Below, in pieces: positions 1 to 8,025 of a DNA stretch of 64,000 nucleotides (position 1 is the first letter of the stretch; every line of letters starts with the position of its first letter). Under the pieces are notes generated by a model. It saw nothing but the letters and a program-made list of their open reading frames with translations. It did no database searches and was not told where the DNA came from. Origin of the DNA: Aminivibrio pyruvatiphilus (GTDB taxonomy: Bacteria; Synergistota; Synergistia; Synergistales; Aminobacteriaceae); the NCBI RefSeq assembly GCF_004366815.1, contig NZ_SORI01000005.1:1-64000 (forward strand), in the 5' to 3' direction. The position numbers and the translations under genes were made by a program.

Positions 1-1595
1 AGCGCAAGAAGGTTCGTCTGGTCCGCGATCTGGGTGATGGTGTTCACGAATCCCGTGATGCCCGACACCGACTTCGCAAGCTCCGTCACGGCGGCACTGA
101 CCTGGCTCCCCGCACCGGAGACGTCTTCTATCAGGGTGGCCATTTCGTCCAGGGCCCTGCCGCCCTTTTCCGCCGCCAGAGAGATTTCCTGGGCCTGCTC
201 CCCCGATTCGGCAGCCGCCTTCGCTCCCGCCTGGGACGCGCTCGCCACTTCCTCCACTCCGGCATTGGCCTCCTCGATGGCGCTCACCGTGTCGTGGGTG
301 TTCTTCGACACCTTGCCCACGAGACCGATCACTTCCTGCACCGAGGCGCTGCTCTGCTCGGAGGCGGCACTCATGTCCTCCGCCCGGGAGAGCACCTTCG
401 AGGCGCTTTCCAGGATTTCCCTGACCGTCCCGGCGGTCCCGGAGATCATACGGTTCACCGCGTCGGCCACGTTCCGGATTTCCTCGATGGACGTGTCCGC
501 CTCCACGGAGGCGGTGAGGTCGCCGGTCTCGGCCACGTACCGGGCCCGCTCGGCGGCCGCCCGGAGGGGACGGGCGAGGCTCCGGGAGAAGAGGATGACC
601 ACGATGGAGGCCACCACGAGGACGCCTATGATGCCTATGTAGACCGCCCGGCGCATGGCTCCCACCGCGGAGAGGGACTCCGTGACGTCTGCCGCCGCGA
701 AAACCACGTACCCGTTCGCCAGGGTCCAGTAGGACATGGTCTTCGGGACACCGTTCCACAGGTAGTCTATCCGTCCCTTCTTCTCGCTGATTACGGCATC
801 GGCGTACTTGGCGAAGCTGCCGTCGACCACTTCCCGGAATCCCGGTCCTTCGAACTTCAGGGTGGGGTGGTGGAGATATTTCAGGTCCCGGTTGAGGAGG
901 AAGGCGTACCCCGTGTCGTATATTTTTACCGAATCGAGGACCGTCCTGACGAAATTGAAGGAGAAGGTCATTCCGACGATGGCGGCAACCCGGCCGTCGA
1001 TGAGGACCGGCTGGGAATAGACCACCACTTCCTCCCCGCTCTCGGAACGCTGGATGTCCCCCCAGTAGGGAGCTATGGTGTCAAGGGGCCTCCAGAACCA
1101 TGCCGAGGAGGGGTCATTTCTGTCGATGAGCTGGGCGGGGGACATGTTCTTTCCGTCGAGGAACATGAAGAGGGATCCTGCATCAGCCCGCTCGAAGGCC
1201 ACCATGAAGGTCTTTTCCGTGCCGTAGATCTCAGGGTTGAAAATGATGAACAGTCTCCGCGCCTCCGGAGACTGGATGCCGAGGTCCGTCATGAACTTGC
1301 CGTTCTGGGCGCCGAACTGGGGAACCACGATGTCCGCCACGTCGGGATTGGGCAGGCTGGTGAACCTGGTGGTGACAAGGGCCGAAAGGGCCTGGAGCAT
1401 GCCGTCGAACTTGTTGAATGTGGCGTCCATGCGGTATGACAGAGATTCCGCCAGGGTGATCTCGTACTGCCGGGCCGAATCCTCGAGCCCCTGCCCGCCG
1501 ATGTGCATGGCGTAAAATCCGATGCCTCCCACTGCCAGCGCAAGGAGAACGATGACCACGGCCAGAATGCGCGTTGCGAGTCTGTTCAGTTTCAA
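1..1595 (-). CDS. Methyl-accepting chemotaxis protein, cut by window edge
   Basis: Transmembrane chemoreceptor that senses a ligand outside the membrane and controls the CheA kinase. The reading frame starts at a TTG (1595) behind a GGGGGAG ribosome-binding site. It shows an N-terminal membrane segment (about residues 7-25), an extracytoplasmic Cache-like sensor of about 270 residues, a second membrane segment near 312-335, a HAMP segment, and an alanine/glutamate-rich coiled coil. The visible part ends at IADQTNLLA, the start of the conserved signalling tip, so the C-terminal part lies beyond the window. The ligand cannot be read from the sequence. TTG is chosen because no ATG gives the expected MKLNRLATRI membrane start. 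Confidence 0.93.
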   Translation of the reverse strand, partial: MKLNRLATRILAVVIVLLALAVGGIGFYAMHIGGQGLEDSARQYEITLAESLSYRMDATFNKFDGMLQALSALVTTRFTSLPNPDVADIVVPQFGAQNGKFMTDLGIQSPEARRLFIIFNPEIYGTEKTFMVAFERADAGSLFMFLDGKNMSPAQLIDRNDPSSAWFWRPLDTIAPYWGDIQRSESGEEVVVYSQPVLIDGRVAAIVGMTFSFNFVRTVLDSVKIYDTGYAFLLNRDLKYLHHPTLKFEGPGFREVVDGSFAKYADAVISEKKGRIDYLWNGVPKTMSYWTLANGYVVFAAADVTESLSAVGAMRRAVYIGIIGVLVVASIVVILFSRSLARPLRAAAERARYVAETGDLTASVEADTSIEEIRNVADAVNRMISGTAGTVREILESASKVLSRAEDMSAASEQSSASVQEVIGLVGKVSKNTHDTVSAIEEANAGVEEVASASQAGAKAAAESGEQAQEISLAAEKGGRALDEMATLIEDVSGAGSQVSAAVTELAKSVSGITGFVNTITQIADQTNLLA

Positions 1596-1635
1596 GGAAG
1601 AACTCCCCCCTCTGAAGGTGATTGGTGATGGTGGA

Positions 1636-1667
1636 AAAAGAACAGCCTTCGGCGTCCGAAGGCTGTT
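1636..1667 (-). terminator. Intrinsic terminator after the thioesterase gene
   Basis: A perfect 12-bp stem (AACAGCCTTCGG / CCGAAGGCTGTT) with a 3-nt loop is followed, on the minus strand, by CTTTTT. It lies about 110 bp after the thioesterase stop and just before the chemoreceptor start, so it separates the two minus-strand genes. Confidence 0.8.
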
Positions 1668-1776
1668 CTGCTAAATTTACCTCCGGCGGCCCGGCTGTCA
1701 TGGCCCGAAGGCTGTAGACCCGAAGCTTTGCGTCCCCGGCTTTCGCCCGGTTTGCCCTATGGGGTGCAGATGAATG

Positions 1777-2208
1777 CTACAGTCGTTCCTTGAGTTCCTT
1801 GAGCTGCCGGGCCCGCTCCGCGCCTTTCTCGTCCAGGCCGAGGCGGTTGACCACAACCCGTTCGTTGACTCCCCGGAAAATGGTCCCGAGGGCGTCGGTA
1901 CCCGTGACGTCAAAGATGAGCCTGTTCCCCCGGACTTCCCTGAGGACGGCCTTCACTGTCACGGTGGTCCCGAGCATGGCCGGGATCTCGTGTTCGAGGT
2001 CGATTCTCCGTCCCACGGAGAGGTAACCCTCCGGAAGCAGGTTTTCAGTCGCCGCCATGGCAGCCTGAACGGCCAGGGCGGCACAGGCTGATGTGGAAAG
2101 GTACTGGTTCAGGTAGGGAGAAGAATTGCCTATGGTATCCTCCAGCTCCACCGTCTTCTTCACCTCGGCGCTCAGCCCCGTCTGCAGGAGTTCGGAAAGG
2201 TTCAGCAT
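1777..2208 (-). CDS. Hot-dog thioesterase, fluoroacetyl-CoA-thioesterase-like
   Basis: A 143-residue single hot-dog-fold protein of the thioesterase superfamily. The layout (VELEDTIGN near the start, then a YLS segment, a central alanine-rich helix, and LEHEIPAMLGTTVTVKA) resembles FlK-type proteins, which hydrolyse small acyl-CoA thioesters or clear damaged ones. The physiological substrate is unknown. The start has a good AAGGAGG site. It is probably its own transcript, because a terminator follows and a 40-bp gap separates it from the upstream signalling gene. Family assignment is fairly secure; specificity is not. Confidence 0.8.
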   Translation of the reverse strand: MLNLSELLQTGLSAEVKKTVELEDTIGNSSPYLNQYLSTSACAALAVQAAMAATENLLPEGYLSVGRRIDLEHEIPAMLGTTVTVKAVLREVRGNRLIFDVTGTDALGTIFRGVNERVVVNRLGLDEKGAERARQLKELKERL

Positions 2209-2248
2209 GGAACATCCCTCCTTCTTGTGGATATACTCCCTCTTCCGT

Positions 2249-3736
2249 CTATTCTACAGTAAAATCTCTCACAGGGGGCAACTGCTCCGCCGTTTCTTCG
2301 TCGGTTTTTCCCCGGTTTTCCAGGAGAAAGTCGGCGATCTTCGGGTCGAACTGCCGTCCAGCCTGTTCCTTCACTTCCCTGAGAGCGTCATCCCTGCTTC
2401 TGGCAGGCCGGTAGGGGGTCCCGCGGGTCATGACGTCGAAGGCGTCGGCGACGGCGATGATCCTGGAGAGCAGGGGAATGTCCTCCCCCGGGAGGCCGGA
2501 GGGGTACCCCGTGCCGTCCCACCGCTCGTGGTGGGAGAGAATTTCGTCCGCCACAGAGGCCACGTCCGGAGTGGCAGAGGAGGCAACCTTGTATCCCGCC
2601 TCGGCGTGGCGTTTCACGTCCTCCCATTCCTCCTCCGTCAGGGGGCCTGTTTTGGACAGGATTCTCGGCGGAATGGAGGCCTTCCCGATATCATGAAGGT
2701 ACGCGGCGAGATCCAGCTTTTCCAGGTCCAGCCTTTCAAGGCCAAGCCGTCTGCCCAGCATGCGGCAGAGCCGCCTCACCGAAAGATTGTGTTCGACTGT
2801 TTCAGGAGTGCTCTCCGCAAGGGACGAGAAGATGCTCCCGAGAATTGTCTCCCGGATCTTCCTGCTTTCTGAGATTTTCTTATCGTACATGTCCCCCTCG
2901 GCGTCCCGGAACACGTTGGCGAAATCCTGCCAGCGGTGAAGCTTCGCGCTGTACCCGAGGGACATGCTGGGAGGAACGGGCATGTCCTTCACCTGTATCT
3001 TCCGGAAGGCATCTTCGATGCGGTTGACGATGGAGGCGGCGTCCTCCTCCCGGGTATGGGGAAGCAGAATGACGAATTCATCCCCTCCCCACCGGAAGAG
3101 GAGATCGCTGCTCCTGCAAATTTTCCTCAGTACCTTTGCCGCGGCCTTCAGCAGGGCGTCTCCCACCTGGTGGCCGAAAGCGTCGTTGGCCATTTTCAGG
3201 CCGTTGAGATCTCCCATGATGATGCTGAGGGGAAGCTGGCGGTCGCAGTCGAGCCGTTTCAGTTCCTCTTCGAAGAATGCCCTGTTGTAGAGCCCCGTGA
3301 GGGGGTCTTTGAAAGATCCCCTGGAGAGCCCCTCCCCGGCGGCCTTGAGGTCTGTGATATCCCTGGCGATGGTCAGGACGGCGGGTTCCTCCCCCCTGAC
3401 AAGGGGGAAAAAGGAAAGCAGCGCCGGAAAGGAGGTACCGTCCTTGCGCCGGACGATTCCTTCCGCAGAAAACGGGTGCCCCGTATCCAGATTTTTCCAG
3501 GCCTGTTTCACCCGGAGGGGGGGCGGGGAGGCCAGGACTGCCGTCATGTCGGACGACAAAAGTTCCTGGACGGTGAAGCCGAGTCCCTTCACCGCCGCAG
3601 AATTGACCTCCCGGATTTTCCCGGTGAGATTGTGGATAAAGACGAATTCAGCGATTCCCGCCATAAGGCAGGATAAAAGCTCTCCGGTATCCAAGCCCGA
3701 TTTCCCGTTTCCGGGAGCGGCGTCTGTTCGGTCCAT
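2249..3736 (-). CDS. PAS-GGDEF-HD-GYP cyclic-di-GMP signalling protein
   Basis: A 495-residue cytoplasmic protein with an N-terminal PAS sensor (about 15-130), a GGDEF diguanylate cyclase domain with an intact RWGGDEF motif, and a C-terminal HD-GYP phosphodiesterase domain (YLHDIGK and HHERWDGTGYP). It can potentially make and degrade cyclic di-GMP; which activity dominates is not visible. An in-frame ATG lies 36 bases upstream (3772), but the ATG at 3736 has AGGAGG at good spacing and gives a cleaner N-terminus. No membrane segment is seen. The upstream gap to parA holds a -10-like TATAAT on this strand (3783-3788) but no convincing -35. Confidence 0.93.
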   Translation of the reverse strand: MDRTDAAPGNGKSGLDTGELLSCLMAGIAEFVFIHNLTGKIREVNSAAVKGLGFTVQELLSSDMTAVLASPPPLRVKQAWKNLDTGHPFSAEGIVRRKDGTSFPALLSFFPLVRGEEPAVLTIARDITDLKAAGEGLSRGSFKDPLTGLYNRAFFEEELKRLDCDRQLPLSIIMGDLNGLKMANDAFGHQVGDALLKAAAKVLRKICRSSDLLFRWGGDEFVILLPHTREEDAASIVNRIEDAFRKIQVKDMPVPPSMSLGYSAKLHRWQDFANVFRDAEGDMYDKKISESRKIRETILGSIFSSLAESTPETVEHNLSVRRLCRMLGRRLGLERLDLEKLDLAAYLHDIGKASIPPRILSKTGPLTEEEWEDVKRHAEAGYKVASSATPDVASVADEILSHHERWDGTGYPSGLPGEDIPLLSRIIAVADAFDVMTRGTPYRPARSRDDALREVKEQAGRQFDPKIADFLLENRGKTDEETAEQLPPVRDFTVE

Positions 3737-3891
3737 TCTGAGGTTCCTCCTTCTTTGCCTGAAAAAATGCACTATCCGGTCAATTATACTCCAGGACGGT
3801 GAAAAATCAGCCCTTTCCCCTCGCAGTGTTTCTTGTTATATTGTACCGGACGGCCATCGGACTTTTCATCCCCTAATCGAGGAGGTTTCTC

Positions 3892-4659
3892 ATGAGAATC
3901 GTCGGATTCTGCAATCTGAAGGGCGGCGTGGGCAAGACCACCGCATGCCAGAACCTTGCGGTCGCCCTCGCCCGGAGAGGGCTCAGGGTCGCGGCTCTCG
4001 ACCTCGATCCACAGAGCAACCTCACCGCCGGGTTCGGCATCTCCGTTCCGGAGGAACATCCCTATATCTACGACTTCCTTCTTGGAGACGTCTCCTTTGA
4101 AGAAGTCAAGGTTTCCCGGGAGGGGGTTGACGTGATTCCCAGCACCCTCGACCTCGCCATGGCGGAGATGCAGATCGAAAGCCAGCCCGGGAGGGACACC
4201 CTGTTGCGGGACGCCCTTGAGTCGGCCGGCCTCTCCGGTTACGACTGCGTCTTCTGCGACAGCCCTCCCCAGCTCGGCATATTCACCCGCAACGTCCTCG
4301 CGGCGTCCCACGAGGTTATTGTTCCCCTGGAAAGCGAGTTTTACAGCCTCGCGGGACTCCGCCTCCTTTCCAGGACGGTGGAGCTGTTCCGCAAGAGGCT
4401 GAACAGGGGGCTGGCCATCGGGGGGGTGCTCCTCACCAGGCATAACCCCAAGATCATCATGAACAGGGAAGTGGAGAAGGAGGTCCGAAGTCATTTCGGC
4501 GACAGGGTATTCTCGCGGTACATCCGCCAGAACATCAGTCTTGTGGAAGCCAGCGGGGCTGGAGTCTCCGTCTTCGGATACGATCCGGAAAGCAACGGCG
4601 CCCTCGATTACTCCGTGGCGGCCGATGAACTGCTCGAGAGGTGGAAGAACGATGGCTAA
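3892..4659 (+). CDS. ParA/Soj-family ATPase
   Basis: A 255-residue deviant Walker-A ATPase of the ParA/MinD family. KGGVGKTT lies near residue 10, followed by a DLDPQSNLT segment and a FCDSPPQ Walker-B region. Such proteins bind ATP, dimerise on DNA and position chromosomes, plasmids or protein clusters. GAGGAGG precedes the ATG. The usual ParB partner and parS sites are not evident. Instead the gene overlaps a Lys/Ala-rich protein by 8 bp, so the pair is probably translationally coupled. It could be a chromosome-segregation ATPase or an orphan that positions another cargo. Confidence 0.92.
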   Translation: MRIVGFCNLKGGVGKTTACQNLAVALARRGLRVAALDLDPQSNLTAGFGISVPEEHPYIYDFLLGDVSFEEVKVSREGVDVIPSTLDLAMAEMQIESQPGRDTLLRDALESAGLSGYDCVFCDSPPQLGIFTRNVLAASHEVIVPLESEFYSLAGLRLLSRTVELFRKRLNRGLAIGGVLLTRHNPKIIMNREVEKEVRSHFGDRVFSRYIRQNISLVEASGAGVSVFGYDPESNGALDYSVAADELLERWKNDG

Positions 4660-5269
4660 AAAAAGACCCAGCCTGAAAAATTACCTTTCCACGGGAGAAG
4701 TGTTCGCCGGAGAGGAACCCCTTTCCCCCGCCGCGGAAACGGCAGGAAAAACGGTTTCGGAAGAAGCTGCGGCACCTGCGGAAAAGGCTCCGGAAGGGGC
4801 CGGCGGGAAAGCTGCGGAAAAAAAGGCGGCGCCGGCGAAAAAGAAGACATCGTCGTCTCCGGAAAAGAAGCCTTCGGCGGCTTCCGGAAAGAAGGCGGCC
4901 GGGGAGAAAAAAACGCCCGCCCTGCGGAGCCGGGCGAAAAAAACTTCCACGGCTCCGGAGAAGCCTTCGGAGAAAAAGGGTGAAGAATCTTTTGCCGGCG
5001 GAATGGACTCCATTCTGGAGATGCTGGCCGCGGAAGACCGTCCCCTGTGGGAGAGGCTCTTCGGGGCCGCCGAGACTGAATTTTTCCCCCTGGACCTGGT
5101 GGAGCGGAGGGAGGATTTCCGCACCATGCCCCGGGACCGGTTCACCCTCTTCCGGCTCGAGGAGCCGGGAAAACCCCTCCATCACGTAAGGACGAGCGTC
5201 CAGATCCGTGAACCCCTGGTCTGTCTCATTAAATGGGACGAGACAGGGCGGATTTCCGTGTTCAGATAA
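4652..5269 (+). CDS. Lys/Ala-rich low-complexity protein coupled to ParA
   Basis: A 205-residue protein in three parts: a short N-terminus (MAKKRPSLKNYLSTGEVF), a central stretch of about 85 residues made almost only of Lys, Ala, Pro, Glu and Ser, and a compact C-terminal domain of about 80 residues (from MDSILEML to KWDETGRISVF). The central part resembles histone-H1-like or other DNA-binding basic tails. The start overlaps the parA stop by 8 bp, which implies coupled translation. By position it could be a ParB substitute or cargo adaptor; that is inference only. No known domain was recognised. In-frame codons extend upstream to 4541 but lie inside parA. Confidence 0.75.
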   Translation: MAKKRPSLKNYLSTGEVFAGEEPLSPAAETAGKTVSEEAAAPAEKAPEGAGGKAAEKKAAPAKKKTSSSPEKKPSAASGKKAAGEKKTPALRSRAKKTSTAPEKPSEKKGEESFAGGMDSILEMLAAEDRPLWERLFGAAETEFFPLDLVERREDFRTMPRDRFTLFRLEEPGKPLHHVRTSVQIREPLVCLIKWDETGRISVFR

Positions 5270-5390
5270 GGGGCGGAGTCTTCAGCAGAATTTCAGCCGC
5301 TTCTTCGAACGGCCGGGGGTGCCCGAAGAAATACCCCTGACCGCAGGTCGCTCCCTGTTCCGGGGACGGGACAGCCGAAAAATGGTATCC
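5262..5390 (-). pseudogene. Relic of an EAL-domain C-terminus
   Basis: On the minus strand a 42-codon open stretch reads GATCGQGYFFGHPRPFEEA, then a short helix and a stop. This is the typical last strand and helix of an EAL cyclic-di-GMP phosphodiesterase (consensus QGYxFxxPxPxEE). A TAA stop lies directly upstream at 5391-5393 and the rest of an EAL domain is missing. The stretch has no start codon or ribosome site of its own. It overlaps the end of the Lys/Ala-rich gene by 8 bp. Read as a decayed gene remnant; chance similarity cannot be excluded for so short a segment. Confidence 0.5.
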
Positions 5391-5428
5391 TTAACTGAAG
5401 ATCAGCGTATTCTTCCCTGAAAGGTCGG

Positions 5429-6004
5429 TTGTCTCCCATGTATTTTTTCGAGATGCTTCTCTCCGCCGTGTCCCTCTCCATGGACGCCCTGGCGGCGTCA
5501 CTCGGGATCGGAGCCTGCCTCGGAGCCGCCACGGGCGGCGCGGCGGCCCTCAGGGTCGCGGGAGCCTGCGGCGGCTTTCAGTTCGCCATGCCCCTGGCCG
5601 GGTGGTTTCTGGGCAGCCGCTTCCTGGTCTTTATTTCCGGCTATGACCACTGGGTAGCCTTCGGGCTCCTCGCCCTCGTGGGGGGCAACATGATCCGCGA
5701 ATCCTTCAAGCCCGAGGACCCGGCCTGTCCTCCCTCTGATCCCTCCTGCGGCATCGCCCTCCTGACTGTGGCGGTGGCCACCTCCATCGACGCCCTTGCC
5801 GTGGGGGTGAGCTTCGCCGCCGTGGGGGCCCCGGTGATGGTGCTGGCGTCATGGTCCGGGGCGATAACGGCCTTCGCCTGTTTCGGGGGCGTCCTGGCGG
5901 GGTTCCGCGTGGGGCAGCTTCTCGGCAGAAAAGTCGAGTTCGCCGGAGGACTGGTGCTGTGCCTCATCGGGGCGAACATCCTGAGGGTTCATCTCATGGG
6001 GTAG
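5429..6004 (+). CDS. mntP: MntP-family manganese efflux protein
   Basis: A membrane protein of about 190 residues with the two MntP hallmark segments: SMDALAASLG in the first helix and TSIDALAVGVSF in the fourth. About six membrane helices form two inverted repeats, with the conserved Asp of each repeat present. The family exports Mn2+ and protects against manganese excess. The TTG at 5429 has GAAAGG 4 bp upstream; the ATG at 5438 is 13 bp from it and may be the real start. No yybP-ykoY riboswitch is apparent in the short leader. It is followed closely by the GIY-YIG gene. Confidence 0.9.
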   Translation: MSPMYFFEMLLSAVSLSMDALAASLGIGACLGAATGGAAALRVAGACGGFQFAMPLAGWFLGSRFLVFISGYDHWVAFGLLALVGGNMIRESFKPEDPACPPSDPSCGIALLTVAVATSIDALAVGVSFAAVGAPVMVLASWSGAITAFACFGGVLAGFRVGQLLGRKVEFAGGLVLCLIGANILRVHLMG

Positions 6005-6021
6005 ACAGGGGAGACGCCTGG

Positions 6022-6294
6022 GTGTACATGGTGCTCTGCGCCGACGGAACGCTGTACACCGGCTGGACCTTCGACCTCGCCGCGAGGGTGGAAGCCCACA
6101 ACCTCGGCAGGGGTGCCCGGTACACGGCGGGGCGGCGGCCGGTGAGGCTTGTCTTCAGCGAGCGTCTTCCCTCGAAGGGAGATGCCCTCCGGCGGGAGCT
6201 GGCTATCAAGAGAATGTCCAGGCAGGAGAAGGAAAGACTGGCGGCGGAGCGCATCGGTGTTCCTCTTGTGTCTCCCGGAGAGGGAGGACTATAA
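6022..6294 (+). CDS. GIY-YIG nuclease-domain protein (UPF0213-like)
   Basis: A 90-residue single-domain GIY-YIG protein. It begins VYMVLCADGTLYTGWT, where VYM and YTG stand for the GIY and YIG motifs. It continues with DLAARVEAHN, a YTAGRRPV segment, and a basic C-terminal helix (KRMSRQEKERL). Small proteins of this kind (YhbQ/UPF0213) are presumed nucleases with unclear roles. The frame is open far upstream, but GTG 6022 is the first start with a ribosome site (GGGGAG, 8-bp spacing) and sits 17 bp after the mntP stop. The promoter of the corA leader lies inside its 3' end. Confidence 0.85.
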   Translation: MYMVLCADGTLYTGWTFDLAARVEAHNLGRGARYTAGRRPVRLVFSERLPSKGDALRRELAIKRMSRQEKERLAAERIGVPLVSPGEGGL

Positions 6295-6295
6295 T
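6266..6295 (+). promoter_or_regulatory. Sigma-70 promoter for the corA leader
   Basis: TTGTGT (6266-6271) and a perfect TATAAT (6290-6295) are separated by 18 bp. Transcription would start near 6302. That gives a leader of about 240 nt before corA. The promoter lies within the last codons of the GIY-YIG gene. Confidence 0.75.
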
Positions 6296-6328
6296 ATGCA
6301 CTATTCACGAACAGGAAGGGAGACCGGC

Positions 6329-6382
6329 ATGGAAAGCGAGAGTAGCGCGAGACCAGAACCGTTGTGCGGCCACATCCGCTGA
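6329..6382 (+). CDS. Candidate 17-residue leader peptide of corA
   Basis: A 17-codon open frame (MESESSARPEPLCGHIR) lies in the corA leader. GGAAGGGAG precedes the ATG at ideal 6-bp spacing. The peptide combines acidic residues with a PEP segment. It recalls the 17-residue MgtL leader peptide, where an acidic/proline stretch destabilises ribosomes at low Mg2+ and controls mgtA. Its last nine codons and stop overlap the left part of a terminator-like hairpin (6357-6402), as expected for translation-coupled attenuation of a magnesium transporter. This role is inferred from position, size and composition; conservation was not tested. Confidence 0.5.
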   Translation: MESESSARPEPLCGHIR

Positions 6383-6402
6383 GGGCGTCCCGACGGTTTT
6401 TT
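6357..6402 (+). terminator. Attenuator-like terminator in the corA leader
   Basis: AACCGT (6357-6362) pairs with ACGGTT (6393-6398), followed by a run of six T ending at 6402. Inside are two small hairpins, GCGG/CCGC (6366-6379) and GGG-CGT-CCC (6383-6391). Further down the leader, another strong hairpin (CCTCCG...CGGAGG, about 6484-6517) sits just before the corA ribosome site. Confidence 0.55.
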
Positions 6403-6542
6403 CGCGTCCGGCGCCCGCCGGGCGTGAAGGGAGGCTCCAGGGCAGTTCCTGTCTCTCCTTTATCGCCCCCGACAGCTTCAAGCCCTCCGGTTCCGGGAAT
6501 TCCCGCCCGGACGGAGGAACATCCGCGAAGGGGGATAATTCC

Positions 6543-7493
6543 ATGATTTCCATACTGAAAACCTTTCCCGACAAGAAGAACGCTTCTCTCACCCTGGAGA
6601 GTCTGGAACCCGGGAGCTGGATCAACCTGACGGCGCCCTCGAAAGAGGAGATGGACACGGTAAGCCGGGCCGCGAAATGCCCCGCCGATTTTCTCGCCGC
6701 CGCCCTGGACCCGGAGGAAGCATCCCGCATCGAGGCCGACGACGGGTGCCTGCTGGTGGTGATCAACGTCCCCAAGGTGGAGGGAAACTTTCGTTTCGAT
6801 GCCATTCCCATGGGCGTCATCATCACCACGGAGCACATCGTCACCGTCGCCCTGGAGCAGAACGACGTCCTGCCCTCCTCGCCCCAGTCTCTGGCCGCAG
6901 TCAGCACGTTCAAGCGGACCCGCTTCCTCTTCCAGGTGCTCTTCCGGGCCGCCACACTTTTCCTGAAATATCTCGTCCAGATCGACCGCCGGTCCAACGC
7001 CATAGAGGCCAATCTAAGAAAGTCCATGAGGAACGAAGAGCTTTTCCAGCTCCTTGACCTCGAAAAGAGCCTTACCTATTTCACCAGCGCCCTGCGGTCC
7101 AACCGGTCGGTGGTGGACAAACTCATCCGGCTCTGCGCCAACGCCCAGATGCACGAGATCGTGAAGGTCCGGGAGGAGGACGAGGAACTCCTTGAGGACG
7201 TGAAAATCGAATACGACCAGGCATACGAGATGGTGCAGATGTACAGCAACATCCTCAGCGGCATGATGGACGCCTTCGCCTCCATTATTTCCAACAATCT
7301 GAACATGGTCATGAAATTCCTCGCCTCAATCACCATCATCCTGGCGATTCCCACGGTGGTGGCCAGCTTCTGGGGAATGAACGTCCATGTTCCTCTCGGA
7401 GGGCATCCCCTGGGCTTCTGGGGCGTTCTGGCCATTTCGGCCCTGTTTGCGGGAGGCTCGGCCTTCCTGCTCTGGAAGAAGCACATGCTGTGA
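6543..7493 (+). CDS. corA: CorA-family Mg2+/Co2+ transporter
   Basis: A 316-residue pentameric channel-type divalent cation transporter. The long acidic N-terminal domain (about 1-255, rich in helices such as the VREEDEELLEDV segment) lies in the cytoplasm and senses Mg2+. Two C-terminal membrane helices follow, with the signature WGMNV (GMN motif) at the end of the first. The length is typical. The ATG follows a GGGGATAATTCC stretch. An unusually long and structured 5' leader with its own promoter, a possible leader peptide and a terminator suggests control by Mg2+ or translation status. Confidence 0.95.
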   Translation: MISILKTFPDKKNASLTLESLEPGSWINLTAPSKEEMDTVSRAAKCPADFLAAALDPEEASRIEADDGCLLVVINVPKVEGNFRFDAIPMGVIITTEHIVTVALEQNDVLPSSPQSLAAVSTFKRTRFLFQVLFRAATLFLKYLVQIDRRSNAIEANLRKSMRNEELFQLLDLEKSLTYFTSALRSNRSVVDKLIRLCANAQMHEIVKVREEDEELLEDVKIEYDQAYEMVQMYSNILSGMMDAFASIISNNLNMVMKFLASITIILAIPTVVASFWGMNVHVPLGGHPLGFWGVLAISALFAGGSAFLLWKKHML

Positions 7494-7520
7494 AGCCCCG
7501 AAGGGGGAGGAGGGGGAACC

Positions 7521-7748
7521 ATGGCGAAACAAAGAAGGGAAGAAAGGGAGCCCTGGGAGTACCTCGGTAAAAAACGCGTGCTCTGGAAGCAGATCATCGC
7601 CCTTCTGCTGTCTGTCATTGCCCTCTTTCTCATCGTCGTCCTCGGCGATTTTCTGTTCCATTATTTTCACCTGGGCAAGGACTGGTCCGACTCCCTCCTG
7701 GTGAGAATGATCGTGGAGCGGCGGCTGATCCTGCCATTTTTCAGGTAG
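7521..7748 (+). CDS. Small single-pass membrane protein after corA
   Basis: A 75-residue protein with a charged N-terminus (MAKQRREEREPWEYLGKKR), one hydrophobic helix (IIALLLSVIALFLIVVLGDFL) and a short basic tail. Family not recognised. It lies 27 bp after corA behind GGGGGAGGAGGGGG and just before a strong terminator, so it is very likely the last gene of the corA transcript. A role as an accessory to CorA is a guess based only on position. Confidence 0.75.
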   Translation: MAKQRREEREPWEYLGKKRVLWKQIIALLLSVIALFLIVVLGDFLFHYFHLGKDWSDSLLVRMIVERRLILPFFR

Positions 7749-7756
7749 GTGCAAAG

Positions 7757-7786
7757 GCCTTCCCGGCGAAAGGGGAAGGCTTTTTT
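7757..7786 (+). terminator. Intrinsic terminator of the corA operon
   Basis: GCCTTCCC (7757-7764) pairs with GGGAAGGC (7773-7780), and six T follow. It lies 8 bp after the stop of the small membrane protein gene. Confidence 0.9.
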
Positions 7787-7845
7787 CTTTCTCCCCCCGG
7801 CAGCTCCGGTCTCGCCCCCGTCCTTCTTCTGCTGTCGGCCGCTTT

Positions 7846-7874
7846 TTGACCTCACAGTTTTTTTGCAGTATAAT
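7846..7874 (+). promoter_or_regulatory. Strong sigma-70 promoter for the betaine-binding/acyltransferase pair
   Basis: TTGACC (7846-7851) and TATAAT (7869-7874) are spaced by exactly 17 bp in an AT-rich patch. The predicted start near 7881 leaves a leader of about 145 nt before the gene at 8026. Nothing recognised lies in that leader. Confidence 0.85.
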
Positions 7875-8025
7875 AATTTCATTAGTTTTTCAAAGCTGAG
7901 TGCTTTGTCTGCGCAGCAATCCTGTCGATACAGATCCCCGGCAGTCCGGCTGAGAATTCCGTTCCCTGGCTTTTCCTGCCTTCTTTGTCCTTCCGAAGGG
8001 CTCAATCCATGAAAGGAGCAGATAG

